A stretch of DNA of 29,001 nt from assembly GCA_964492545.1 (NCBI GenBank), contig CAZBKO010000018.1, positions 1 through 29,001 of the forward strand, given 5' to 3'. Of this stretch, positions 14,865 to 22,205 are shown one piece after another. The notes under the pieces were generated by a model, which ran no database searches, was not told where the DNA came from, and saw only the letters and a list, made by a program, of their open reading frames with translations. Numbering within the stretch: position 1 is the stretch's first letter; every line of letters starts with the position of its first letter. A program made the translations under genes and the position numbers. Source of the stretch: RGIG1934 sp964492545. GTDB lineage: Bacteria > Bacillota > Clostridia > Lachnospirales > Lachnospiraceae.

Positions 14865-15605
14865 CTAAAATAAACTGTCATAAATATCACCAGCTGAATA
14901 ATTATAATTATATTTACCGGCATTTCCGTATGTATTGGACTTATTAGCCTCAGTATTAACATTATAGTTCAACTGTGAAGCCTTAGCTAATACCGTATAT
15001 CCATATGAACCAGCCCCATTAAACATAGACTTCACGTCACTTGCATCTGACTTCTTAAATAATGCTTCGCCTATCTGAAGCTTGTTATCACTTCCGATTG
15101 TAATTCCAAGATTGGCAAGATTCTTCGAATTAGATTTCGTGTCTTCCACCATATTGCTTACTGTTCTAAGAACTGATGTGGTATTGGACTTCGCACCATT
15201 CTCAATTACACTGTTATAATCATCTACAAATTTCTTGACGCTGTCATATATAGCATCCATATCGTACTTACCATCCTTCTTGGCAAATACCGATGAACTT
15301 CCCTGCTCTAACAGCTTATCTGCTGACGCATACAATGAATCTGCTGAACTCTTGATTGCAGTTAATGTCTTAGTCGTGTCAGATGAAGTAGAGTTAGATG
15401 TTGCAGATGACTGCTTATCACTACTGTCGAGTTTCTTATAATATGCTGTTAACAGCTTCTTGTAGCTTCCATTCTTAATACTATAATAATCACTTAATAT
15501 TGTTCCTGTTCCCGATGTGCCGGATGAATTAGAACCTGTTGATGAAAATAACGATCCTACTGAATCTGCAGTTACACCATAAAATGTTGATTGAATTGTT
15601 GACAT
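14865..15605 (-). CDS. FliD-like (hook-associated protein 2 C-terminal-like) Ser/Thr/Asn-rich protein
   Basis: 246-residue protein with no signal peptide and no membrane helix, rich in Ser, Thr, Asn, Gly and Ala like flagellar export substrates. An N-terminal low-complexity part (about 10-40) is followed by DYYSIKNGSYKKLLTAYYKK. The region from about 135 to 225 (DSVKKFVDDYNSVIENG, then LANLGITIGSDNKLQIGEALFKK and SMFNGAGSYG) resembles the C-terminal core of the flagellar cap protein FliD. The protein is far shorter than true FliD, so it is not the cap itself. The frame is open to 15659, but GGAG (15615-15612) lies six bases before the ATG at 15605, which is chosen. That ATG is one base after the stop of a 46-codon ORF, suggesting coupled translation. 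A flagellar or surface-assembly role is inferred from similarity that I judged by eye. Confidence 0.75.
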   Translation of the reverse strand: MSTIQSTFYGVTADSVGSLFSSTGSNSSGTSGTGTILSDYYSIKNGSYKKLLTAYYKKLDSSDKQSSATSNSTSSDTTKTLTAIKSSADSLYASADKLLEQGSSSVFAKKDGKYDMDAIYDSVKKFVDDYNSVIENGAKSNTTSVLRTVSNMVEDTKSNSKNLANLGITIGSDNKLQIGEALFKKSDASDVKSMFNGAGSYGYTVLAKASQLNYNVNTEANKSNTYGNAGKYNYNYSAGDIYDSLF

Positions 15606-15606
15606 A

Positions 15607-15747
15607 TTAATCTCCATTCCGGAGCATTTTTGTGACTGGGAGAAGTGAAATCCACTCATGTAATTTCTCTTCTGCCATAAATACTATTTGTGATGCTCCT
15701 ACACAAATAGCTTGATGAATAATCTGGTTATCAGAGTTATTATTCAT
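15607..15747 (-). CDS. Small ORF (46 residues) translationally coupled to the FliD-like gene
   Basis: An ATG at 15747 opens 46 codons (start MNNNSDNQIIHQ, end VTKMLRNGD) and stops with TAA at 15609-15607, one base before the ATG of the FliD-like gene. An AGAAGG Shine-Dalgarno lies four bases upstream, and a strong promoter lies about 30 bases further up. The middle is hydrophobic and amphipathic (ICVGASQIVFMAEEKLHEWISLLP), with no signal peptide. I do not recognise it. It could be a real small protein, such as a chaperone or partner of the next product, or a leader peptide controlling downstream translation. Its start codon lies inside a perfect 10-bp hairpin. The open frame could also be chance within a structured leader RNA. 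Confidence 0.45.
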   Translation of the reverse strand: MNNNSDNQIIHQAICVGASQIVFMAEEKLHEWISLLPVTKMLRNGD

Positions 15748-15748
15748 C
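15612..15748 (-). promoter_or_regulatory. Hairpin-rich leader with possible alternative pairing of the downstream Shine-Dalgarno
   Basis: On the minus-strand RNA, hairpin 1 is a perfect 10-bp stem (15748-15739 with 15723-15714). Hairpin 2 is a perfect 9-bp stem (15710-15702 with 15692-15684) with a 9-base loop. Seven loop bases, GGAGCAU, are exactly complementary to AUGCUCC at 15627-15621. The CUCC of that segment can instead pair with the GGAG Shine-Dalgarno at 15615-15612. The two pairings exclude each other, which suggests a translational control element. It matches no riboswitch consensus I know. Confidence 0.45.
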
Positions 15749-15780
15749 CTACCTTCTTGCATCATATGTCATATATTATT

Positions 15781-15809
15781 ATTGTAACACCATAAAAAAT
15801 GTATTTCAA
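15781..15809 (-). promoter_or_regulatory. Sigma-A promoter of the small ORF and FliD-like unit
   Basis: TTGAAA (15809-15804), a 17-base spacer and TACAAT (15786-15781) on the minus strand, directly after the stop of the LtaS-like gene at 15813. I see no sigma-28-type flagellar promoter. Confidence 0.72.
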
Positions 15810-15812
15810 TAT

Positions 15813-17666
15813 TTATTTGCTCCATATCGGAAAGCGCACATCATTTATTCTGTATGCATTTCCAAGAATTCTTTCATCGTCTTTTGAAATATTCTGACCA
15901 TATACTTTTCCATTTCTAAACAGTGCCATATTTCTTTTGGTTGTAAATAAATTTCTACCCATTACAGCATCGTCTTTTTCAAACTTAATTCCAAGGGTAT
16001 AGGCAAGTGTGGGCATAACATCAATCTGACCTCCAACAACATCTGATGTATAGCCATCTTCTATTGCCGGATTATAAATTATATATGGTACAACATAATT
16101 ATCATTAACATTTATCCATGGATATTCATCATAATATTCACTAAGCGTATACTCATAATACTTATGTAGACCTGTATAATCCCCAATAATTACAATAACT
16201 GTATTATCAAGCAAATCATCAGCTCTAAGTCTGTCAATGAATTTTCCAAGATATTCATCCACATAGTTGACACTCTTGATATATCCACCTAAATATGTAT
16301 CGTCAATTTCATCATTTATCTTTATATTAACTCTGTCATTTGATATCTTGAATGGCATATGGCTTGTGTTGCAAACAATATGGGCGTATGTCTTAGAATT
16401 CTTTTTAAAGCTTCTTGATACATATTCATAAGTTTGATTAAGAAAGCTTTCATCCGACACTGTAAATCCCAGCTTGTCAGACATATCATAATCTCCGGCT
16501 CCGTGGAACTTTTCAATACCAATCATACCCGTTAATGCATTTTCATAATTCCAAAACTTTCCATCTATTGCCTGAAAATACTCGCTTTTATAGCCCTTTG
16601 CCCCAAGTCTTTTTGGAAGCGAATCAAGAGAAACATCTGCATATCTATAAAATGTACATCCTTTGGTTGCTGGAAGTATTGACGTCATATACATTAAATC
16701 CGCATCCGAGCTGTTCCCACATTGTACTTCTTCATATATCGCAGGAAAATAGTAGCTGTTATCCAGCATCCTATTAATATTAGGGGTTATTTCCTGATTA
16801 TCAATGCTATGATTAATAACAAAGGCTTCCAGTGATTCAATTTGGAAAAAAATAACATTTTTACCTTCAAATATATTGTAATGCTCATCATCACTGTTAT
16901 TTTCATAATTCCAATCATAATATTCCTCTATATAATCAGCATCTTCATCTGTAATCTGTGGAAAATATCTTTCTTTCACAAGTGAGTAAATATCATTAAT
17001 ATGAAATCCAAGCGCGCCAAAATGCCTAGCAATGCTATTAGCATCATTCGCCCCATATATAAGCTCATACTGCTTATCATTATCAGTAATAACAGCCTTT
17101 GCAGGAATTATAAGCAATACAATCATAGAAACAGCAAACACTGTTCCAAATGAATAATTAAGATACCTTCTTTCCTTTTCAAGATTGTTATCTTTCTTTC
17201 TAAAAACAATCACAAATACTATAAGTGCCACAAAATCAAGTAATAACAATAAATCATATCCCGAAAACAGAGATGTTATCTCTGAGGCATCTGCTCCGCC
17301 TCCAGAGATATTTGCCATCATAGTTAGGTTAACTGCCGATGGCATTGTATAGAAGGATCTGCTATAGAGCAAATCTGCATACAAAAGGATTGTAACAGAG
17401 ATATCCACACAAAAAATGTAAATAATTTTTATTCTATCGCTTTTAATAATCATTGAAACAGACAGTATTATCATTGTAATTGCAAGATAGAACACCCAGT
17501 ATTTGCTGGTCTTTCTAACAGCTTCTATAATGTCCACATCATACATACTATTTCCCAAGATAAATGCCTGAAACAATATATTTTTAATTACAATACTTAT
17601 TGCCGGCAAAAATATCATTAGAAAATAGAAGTATTTGCCATGTATGTGTATTCTAATATTCTTCAT
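15813..17666 (-). CDS. LtaS-like polyglycerolphosphate synthase/sulfatase-family membrane enzyme
   Basis: Predicted membrane enzyme of the lipoteichoic acid synthase family, which moves glycerolphosphate from phosphatidylglycerol onto a surface polymer. Five membrane helices fill residues about 15-190, and an extracellular sulfatase-fold domain follows from about 270. (Numbers count from an ATG two codons upstream.) FFQIESLEAF gives the metal ligand Glu279. GNSSDAD (319-325) aligns with the LtaS nucleophile motif GKTSDAE, with Ser321 in place of Thr. The family's Asp-His ligand pair is GDYTG here (Asp498, Tyr499), so the His is a Tyr encoded by TAT. GAGGA touches the first ATG (17672) but lies six bases before the ATG at 17666, so 17666 is chosen. 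It starts ten bases after the transglutaminase gene. A phosphoethanolamine or other sulfatase-fold role is possible. Confidence 0.85.
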   Translation of the reverse strand: MKNIRIHIHGKYFYFLMIFLPAISIVIKNILFQAFILGNSMYDVDIIEAVRKTSKYWVFYLAITMIILSVSMIIKSDRIKIIYIFCVDISVTILLYADLLYSRSFYTMPSAVNLTMMANISGGGADASEITSLFSGYDLLLLLDFVALIVFVIVFRKKDNNLEKERRYLNYSFGTVFAVSMIVLLIIPAKAVITDNDKQYELIYGANDANSIARHFGALGFHINDIYSLVKERYFPQITDEDADYIEEYYDWNYENNSDDEHYNIFEGKNVIFFQIESLEAFVINHSIDNQEITPNINRMLDNSYYFPAIYEEVQCGNSSDADLMYMTSILPATKGCTFYRYADVSLDSLPKRLGAKGYKSEYFQAIDGKFWNYENALTGMIGIEKFHGAGDYDMSDKLGFTVSDESFLNQTYEYVSRSFKKNSKTYAHIVCNTSHMPFKISNDRVNIKINDEIDDTYLGGYIKSVNYVDEYLGKFIDRLRADDLLDNTVIVIIGDYTGLHKYYEYTLSEYYDEYPWINVNDNYVVPYIIYNPAIEDGYTSDVVGGQIDVMPTLAYTLGIKFEKDDAVMGRNLFTTKRNMALFRNGKVYGQNISKDDERILGNAYRINDVRFPIWSK

Positions 17667-17676
17667 CTTCATTCCT

Positions 17677-20157
17677 CTACAGCATTAATATAAATTTAAA
17701 CATAATTTTCTTATACCATTTCAATGAAGTATATACGTTATAACGAACTTTGTAAAGTAATTTCATGAATTCTTCACTCTCACAATCCCTTACCATCTGA
17801 CCTGAAAATTTAGCTTTTTCATAAATGTTAAGCAGTTTTGTACACACTGTTTCATCAACAATACCTGCTTTTGCCACTCTATCCATATATTCGCCAAAGG
17901 ATTCATGGTCCATTTTTTTGTATCCTAATACGCCAAACATCCTGTACACATATCGATTCATCATAAATATTGTTTTTCTCTTATCCTTATGCTTTGTAAA
18001 GCTTATCCTTCTTATGTATCTTAATAGATATCCTGCTATAAAATATAGAACTGCAGTGATTACTAGCATTACACCAATTATCATACAAATATATGATGTT
18101 GTATTTCTCACATTTCTTGCAGTCTGCGGACTAAAGAGTGTTGTCATAAATCTTGATATGGCACTTTGACTCTGAGCTTCTTCGATGTCCTCTGTCTCAT
18201 CCTCATCACTTGGTGGAGTAACCTCAACAGGAATCCACCCAAATCTGTCAATATATACCTCTGTCCAGGCATGTGCGCTGCTGTCGTTTATTTCCAACTC
18301 AACTACATCATTATCATCACTGCCATTCACATACCATTCACTGTATTTCTCTTCGTCCAGCACAGTTGAATCTGATAAATCCGACGAGCTAACATGATAC
18401 CCTCCAACATATCTTGCAGGTATTCCCAATTCTCTAAACATTAATACAGCGCTGCTTGCAAAGTATGTGCAATAGCCTTTCTTATTCTCAGTTAGAAAAT
18501 AGTTCACGAAATCACTTCCCCTTGGTGTTTTTCCGGGAATCAGTGAATATTCATAATTGTTTTCCAGAAACTCCTTAACAGCCTCAACCACATCATTTTG
18601 CTTATCGATATCATAATCATCAATTATCTTCTGTATTACCTCGGAATTCTCTTGTGGCACATCCAGATATGTTTTATACACATAATCTCTATATTCCTCT
18701 TCAATCTTATATGTAAATTTCATATCATCATCATTCTTATGATCATTATAAAATTCATCCGCCATCTCTACAGCAGTATTATATGAAGTTTCAGAATCCC
18801 AATATAAATTACCGGTTCTTATTGTCTGTCCATAATCAAATCTTCCTCTAGGATCATCTTCTCTGCTCACATCATCATATATGGAATACATGTCCATACC
18901 ATAATATTGGTTATAAATGTATGTTGGATTAGCTCCTACATTACTAAGCTTCGTTATAAATGATGGAATCCTTGGATTATATTTTGCCATTTCATAATAA
19001 ATATTTTCACCTAATTCATTATAATTCGCATTGATATCACTATCACTATTCTCGATATTCATCTCTTCATTAGTTTTCCAGCTATTATCGTCATATATCG
19101 TTCCTGTGTATCCTTTAAAATACAAATCTCCAATATTGTCAGATGCCGGCATTGACAGCACCAAATCAGTCTGAAAATCATATTGAACATATTTTGCATC
19201 ACCAAGCTTGTTTCTGCTTACACCTCCTGAACTTCCATCAAACAGAAGTCCATACAATCCAACAAGTGCTATCTGTTTTGCCAATTCATTAGTGTCGTCT
19301 TTAAGGGAATCGTACTCTGTGCTCATTCTAAATGATTTCTGTGGAATAATTACAGAAATAACACTGATTATTACCATGATAATTATGCCATATGAAGCCA
19401 TCTGTTTTAAATCTGTTCTGCCATCGCTCACATAATCATATTTTCTAAGGTTACCTTTTACCTTTTCTATATACCCCTTTTTCTTTTTTGTTTCTAATTT
19501 GTAATGGCTTGTACCTCTAAACAGGGAGATAGTAATCATAGCTGCCAAATACATAAGAAAATACTTAACCTCAACCTGCTCCTCAAAATATAATCCAAGC
19601 TGCACTATTGGAAATGTAGTAATAAATAAGAATAAACTTCCCTTGACCTCTGAAATAATAATATTAAACATTAGTCCGGTTGCGATAATAATCACAATTA
19701 TACATAATGTCATTGATATGACTCTGTTTGTGTAGTACTCAGTGTATTCTCTCTGAACAGGCAAATCCAGCACGTCCTCAATATATGCCATTAAAATATT
19801 AGTCATGGCACCAAAACCACTTCGAACAATTATTCCATAATTAATCATAATATATGCAAATGTTCCCAACACTGCCAGATATCCCAAAATCTTAATAAGC
19901 TTATTATAATAAAACATAGAATAAATAATACTTATTGTAAAGTTAAACACAGTCACAATATACATATTAACAGGTATATCAAATGCGGTCATAAAGCACC
20001 CTATACAGCCTTCTGTTACCAAAAATAGCAGCAAAGCATTTGTCAGACAAAATGCCAGTCTATTTCTTCTGTCATTAATAACCGGTGTTGACTGTACTAC
20101 AATACCGCTAAGCTTTTCATTTTCATTTGTAATATTTTTCTTTTTTAGGAAAGACAT
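17677..20157 (-). CDS. TgpA-like membrane protein with external transglutaminase-like domain
   Basis: Large membrane protein (826 residues) of the TgpA/YebA type. The N-terminal block has about six helices (33-55, 64-83, 88-110, 147-169, 173-191, 200-213), and a further helix lies at 255-272. An external domain follows, carrying a transglutaminase-like core (about 500-650). A C-terminal helix (688-711) and a cytoplasmic DUF4129-like tail end the protein. The catalytic Cys563 is in KKGYCTYFASSAV and His629 is in SSAHAWTEVY. The third position is Glu645 in GWIPVEVTPP, where classical members have Asp; Glu is common in Firmicute relatives. The substrate is unknown but should be a cell-envelope protein or peptide. 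The gene overlaps the DUF58 gene by 13 bases and is followed by the LtaS-like gene at a ten-base gap. Confidence 0.9.
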   Translation of the reverse strand: MSFLKKKNITNENEKLSGIVVQSTPVINDRRNRLAFCLTNALLLFLVTEGCIGCFMTAFDIPVNMYIVTVFNFTISIIYSMFYYNKLIKILGYLAVLGTFAYIMINYGIIVRSGFGAMTNILMAYIEDVLDLPVQREYTEYYTNRVISMTLCIIVIIIATGLMFNIIISEVKGSLFLFITTFPIVQLGLYFEEQVEVKYFLMYLAAMITISLFRGTSHYKLETKKKKGYIEKVKGNLRKYDYVSDGRTDLKQMASYGIIIMVIISVISVIIPQKSFRMSTEYDSLKDDTNELAKQIALVGLYGLLFDGSSGGVSRNKLGDAKYVQYDFQTDLVLSMPASDNIGDLYFKGYTGTIYDDNSWKTNEEMNIENSDSDINANYNELGENIYYEMAKYNPRIPSFITKLSNVGANPTYIYNQYYGMDMYSIYDDVSREDDPRGRFDYGQTIRTGNLYWDSETSYNTAVEMADEFYNDHKNDDDMKFTYKIEEEYRDYVYKTYLDVPQENSEVIQKIIDDYDIDKQNDVVEAVKEFLENNYEYSLIPGKTPRGSDFVNYFLTENKKGYCTYFASSAVLMFRELGIPARYVGGYHVSSSDLSDSTVLDEEKYSEWYVNGSDDNDVVELEINDSSAHAWTEVYIDRFGWIPVEVTPPSDEDETEDIEEAQSQSAISRFMTTLFSPQTARNVRNTTSYICMIIGVMLVITAVLYFIAGYLLRYIRRISFTKHKDKRKTIFMMNRYVYRMFGVLGYKKMDHESFGEYMDRVAKAGIVDETVCTKLLNIYEKAKFSGQMVRDCESEEFMKLLYKVRYNVYTSLKWYKKIMFKFILML

Positions 20158-21164
20158 TTTACCACCGCCTCTCCTACATATACCACTGTTTTTCCTTCAA
20201 ATCTTCCGTATCCGTCAAAATATTCTTCTGTCTGTTTTGGCTGTTTTTCCAGTTCTGAGTAAAACAGCTGCTTTATTGTTGTATTTACATCTATTTCCGA
20301 GTCAATTTTTGTTGAAAATATTTCACCTGTTGCTGCATTTATCCAGCCAATGTAAAATTGGCGTCCATCTCTTAAGAACTCCAAAGCATATGAATATAAA
20401 ACATCTATAACATGATCAAGCTTACTAGGATTAACGCCATCATAATACATCTCAGGTACAATAATGAACTCATTTGTAAAAGGCATGCTATATTCCTTTA
20501 CCATAATTTTTCCCTGTTTAGCACTGGCTTTCCAATGTATCATCTGCATCTTGTCGCCTTCGGTGTATTCCCTTATTTCAGATATTTCTGACACATCATT
20601 TCCTTTTCTGTACTGTACCTGCTCTTCTTTTCCATCGCCCTCACTTATAAGCTGCAGCTTGTTGTCAATCTTAATCTGCTCAGGCATAACAATTATCTCT
20701 GTATCTGAAGTATTTGGACATACTCTGTTAAAAATGTGCATAATATCATTAACCTTGACTGATTCAATTGAAATCACTATTCTTCCACAATATTTACTTG
20801 AAAATTTCCAGTTAACATTTCTTGTTTCTCTGGCTGTTGCCGGGACTGTCAGGCTAATCATTTCTTCATTACCATAATATGTATTAAATATCTTCAATCT
20901 AAGCTCAATATTGTCGGAAGAAAAAAACGACCTGTTATCTATAGATATATTAAGCTCAATGTCATGATTTCTTGCCACATTCTGCTGCTTTGTTTCAATT
21001 GAAACATGTAACTTTTTTGATATGTCCTTTGTACAAAATGCAAAAATTACAGGAAGACATAGTATGACAGCCACCAACAGCATCATTACATAGTTATGAT
21101 AAAATAATAATCCAAATACTGATATAACAAGTAGAATCAGGTAATTAATAATACCGGTAATCAT
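20145..21164 (-). CDS. DUF58-family membrane-anchored protein (MoxR partner)
   Basis: 339 residues. Two N-terminal membrane helices (about 4-24 and 26-44) are followed by a beta-rich domain. The DUF58 signature comes next: REYTEGDKMQMIHWKASAKQGKIMVKEY (198-225, given here in pieces: REYTEGD at 198-204, IHWKASAK at 209-216, MVKEY near 221-225). A VWA-like fold follows. Proteins of this family are almost always paired with MoxR ATPases and are thought to be remodelled by them; the exact job is unknown. The gene lies 21 bases after moxR, and its end overlaps the transglutaminase start by 13 bases, so the three are certainly one operon. Confidence 0.9.
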   Translation of the reverse strand: MITGIINYLILLVISVFGLLFYHNYVMMLLVAVILCLPVIFAFCTKDISKKLHVSIETKQQNVARNHDIELNISIDNRSFFSSDNIELRLKIFNTYYGNEEMISLTVPATARETRNVNWKFSSKYCGRIVISIESVKVNDIMHIFNRVCPNTSDTEIIVMPEQIKIDNKLQLISEGDGKEEQVQYRKGNDVSEISEIREYTEGDKMQMIHWKASAKQGKIMVKEYSMPFTNEFIIVPEMYYDGVNPSKLDHVIDVLYSYALEFLRDGRQFYIGWINAATGEIFSTKIDSEIDVNTTIKQLFYSELEKQPKQTEEYFDGYGRFEGKTVVYVGEAVVKCLS

Positions 21165-21185
21165 ATATGTGTTTCCTTTCCTCTG

Positions 21186-22118
21186 CTATTTCTCCATTCC
21201 CTCAGGCATATTTACAGATTTTCTTATGGCATCCATAACATCTTTAACTGTCATTCCATTTGCCTTAGCTTTTGAATTTAAAACAATTCTATGATATGTT
21301 ACTGCCTCAATACTATTAATTACATCCTCCGGTATTACATAGCTTCTATCATTCATATACGCCATTGCTTTTGACATTTTCACAAGAGCTATACCACCTC
21401 TAGGGCTTATACCAAGTCCAACGTATTCATCCTGTCTGCTTCTTTCAACAAGTATTGCAATATATCTGTATATACTTTGATCCATGCTTACCTGTGCCAC
21501 TTCCTGTCTCATCTTAATTAACTCTTCAGATGAAATCACGCTGTTAACGCTATCCAGCGATGAATAGCTTTTTCCCATATACACCTGTATTTCATTCTCA
21601 ATATCCGGATATCCCATTGATAGCTTAACCATAAATCTATCAAGCTGTGATTCAGGCAATTTCTGTGTTCCTACATATCCAATAGGGTTCTGTGTCGCAA
21701 TCACAATAAATGGTTCCGGAAGGTTATGTGTGCTTCCATCAACAGTAACGCTGCTTTCTTCCATAACTTCAAGTAAAGCTGCCTGGGTTTTAGGGGAAGT
21801 TCTGTTAATTTCATCGGCAAGCAAAAGATTTGTCATTGCAACACCTTTTTTGTATTCAAACTCATTGGTCTTCATATTAAACATAGAATAACCTGTTACA
21901 TCTGATGGTAAAACATCCGGAGTAAACTGCATTCTCCTGTAATCAAGGGACATTGCTTTTGAAAATCCCAGTGCAAGTGTTGTCTTACCTACACCTGGCA
22001 CATCTTCAAGGAGTATATGTCCTCCAGCCAAAATTGCTGCAAGAATCTGTTCTATAATCTCATCTTTACCTACAATTACCTTTTTAACTTCATTCTTGAT
22101 ATCATCTATTATCTTCAT
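21186..22118 (-). CDS. MoxR-family AAA+ ATPase
   Basis: Cytoplasmic AAA+ ATPase of 310 residues, the normal MoxR size. Walker A is GVGKTT (42-47) in LLEDVPGVGKTTLA, and Walker B is LLLADEINR (Asp102, Glu103). They are followed by TSPKTQAALLEVMEE, the sensor-1 region IATQNPIGYVGTQKLPESQLDRFMVK and the SPRGGIALVKMSKAMA sensor-2 region. MoxR proteins act as chaperones that activate partner complexes, often via metal-ion-dependent VWA or DUF58 proteins; the partner here is the next gene. GAGGAAAAT precedes the ATG. The kinase gene ends 87 bases upstream with a terminator hairpin between, so MoxR may have its own weak promoter or depend on read-through. Confidence 0.93.
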   Translation of the reverse strand: MKIIDDIKNEVKKVIVGKDEIIEQILAAILAGGHILLEDVPGVGKTTLALGFSKAMSLDYRRMQFTPDVLPSDVTGYSMFNMKTNEFEYKKGVAMTNLLLADEINRTSPKTQAALLEVMEESSVTVDGSTHNLPEPFIVIATQNPIGYVGTQKLPESQLDRFMVKLSMGYPDIENEIQVYMGKSYSSLDSVNSVISSEELIKMRQEVAQVSMDQSIYRYIAILVERSRQDEYVGLGISPRGGIALVKMSKAMAYMNDRSYVIPEDVINSIEAVTYHRIVLNSKAKANGMTVKDVMDAIRKSVNMPEGMEK

Positions 22119-22150
22119 ATTTTCCTCATTTCTAATACACTTATTATGTA

Positions 22151-22186
22151 TATAAAAGAATCTCCGCTAAACATAGCAGAGATTCT
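22151..22186 (-). terminator. Terminator between the kinase gene and the MoxR operon
   Basis: A 12-bp stem with one mismatch (22157-22169 with 22174-22186) and a 4-base loop, followed on the minus strand by a T-rich run (22157-22151). It lies 20 bases after the kinase stop. Confidence 0.72.
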
Positions 22187-22205
22187 AAATTATACAATTA
22201 TATTA

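Noticed and set aside
15606..15659. N-terminal extension of the FliD-like protein up to 15659
   Set aside because: No ribosome site is at that start, it overlaps the small ORF in another frame, and the ATG at 15605 has a well-spaced GGAG.
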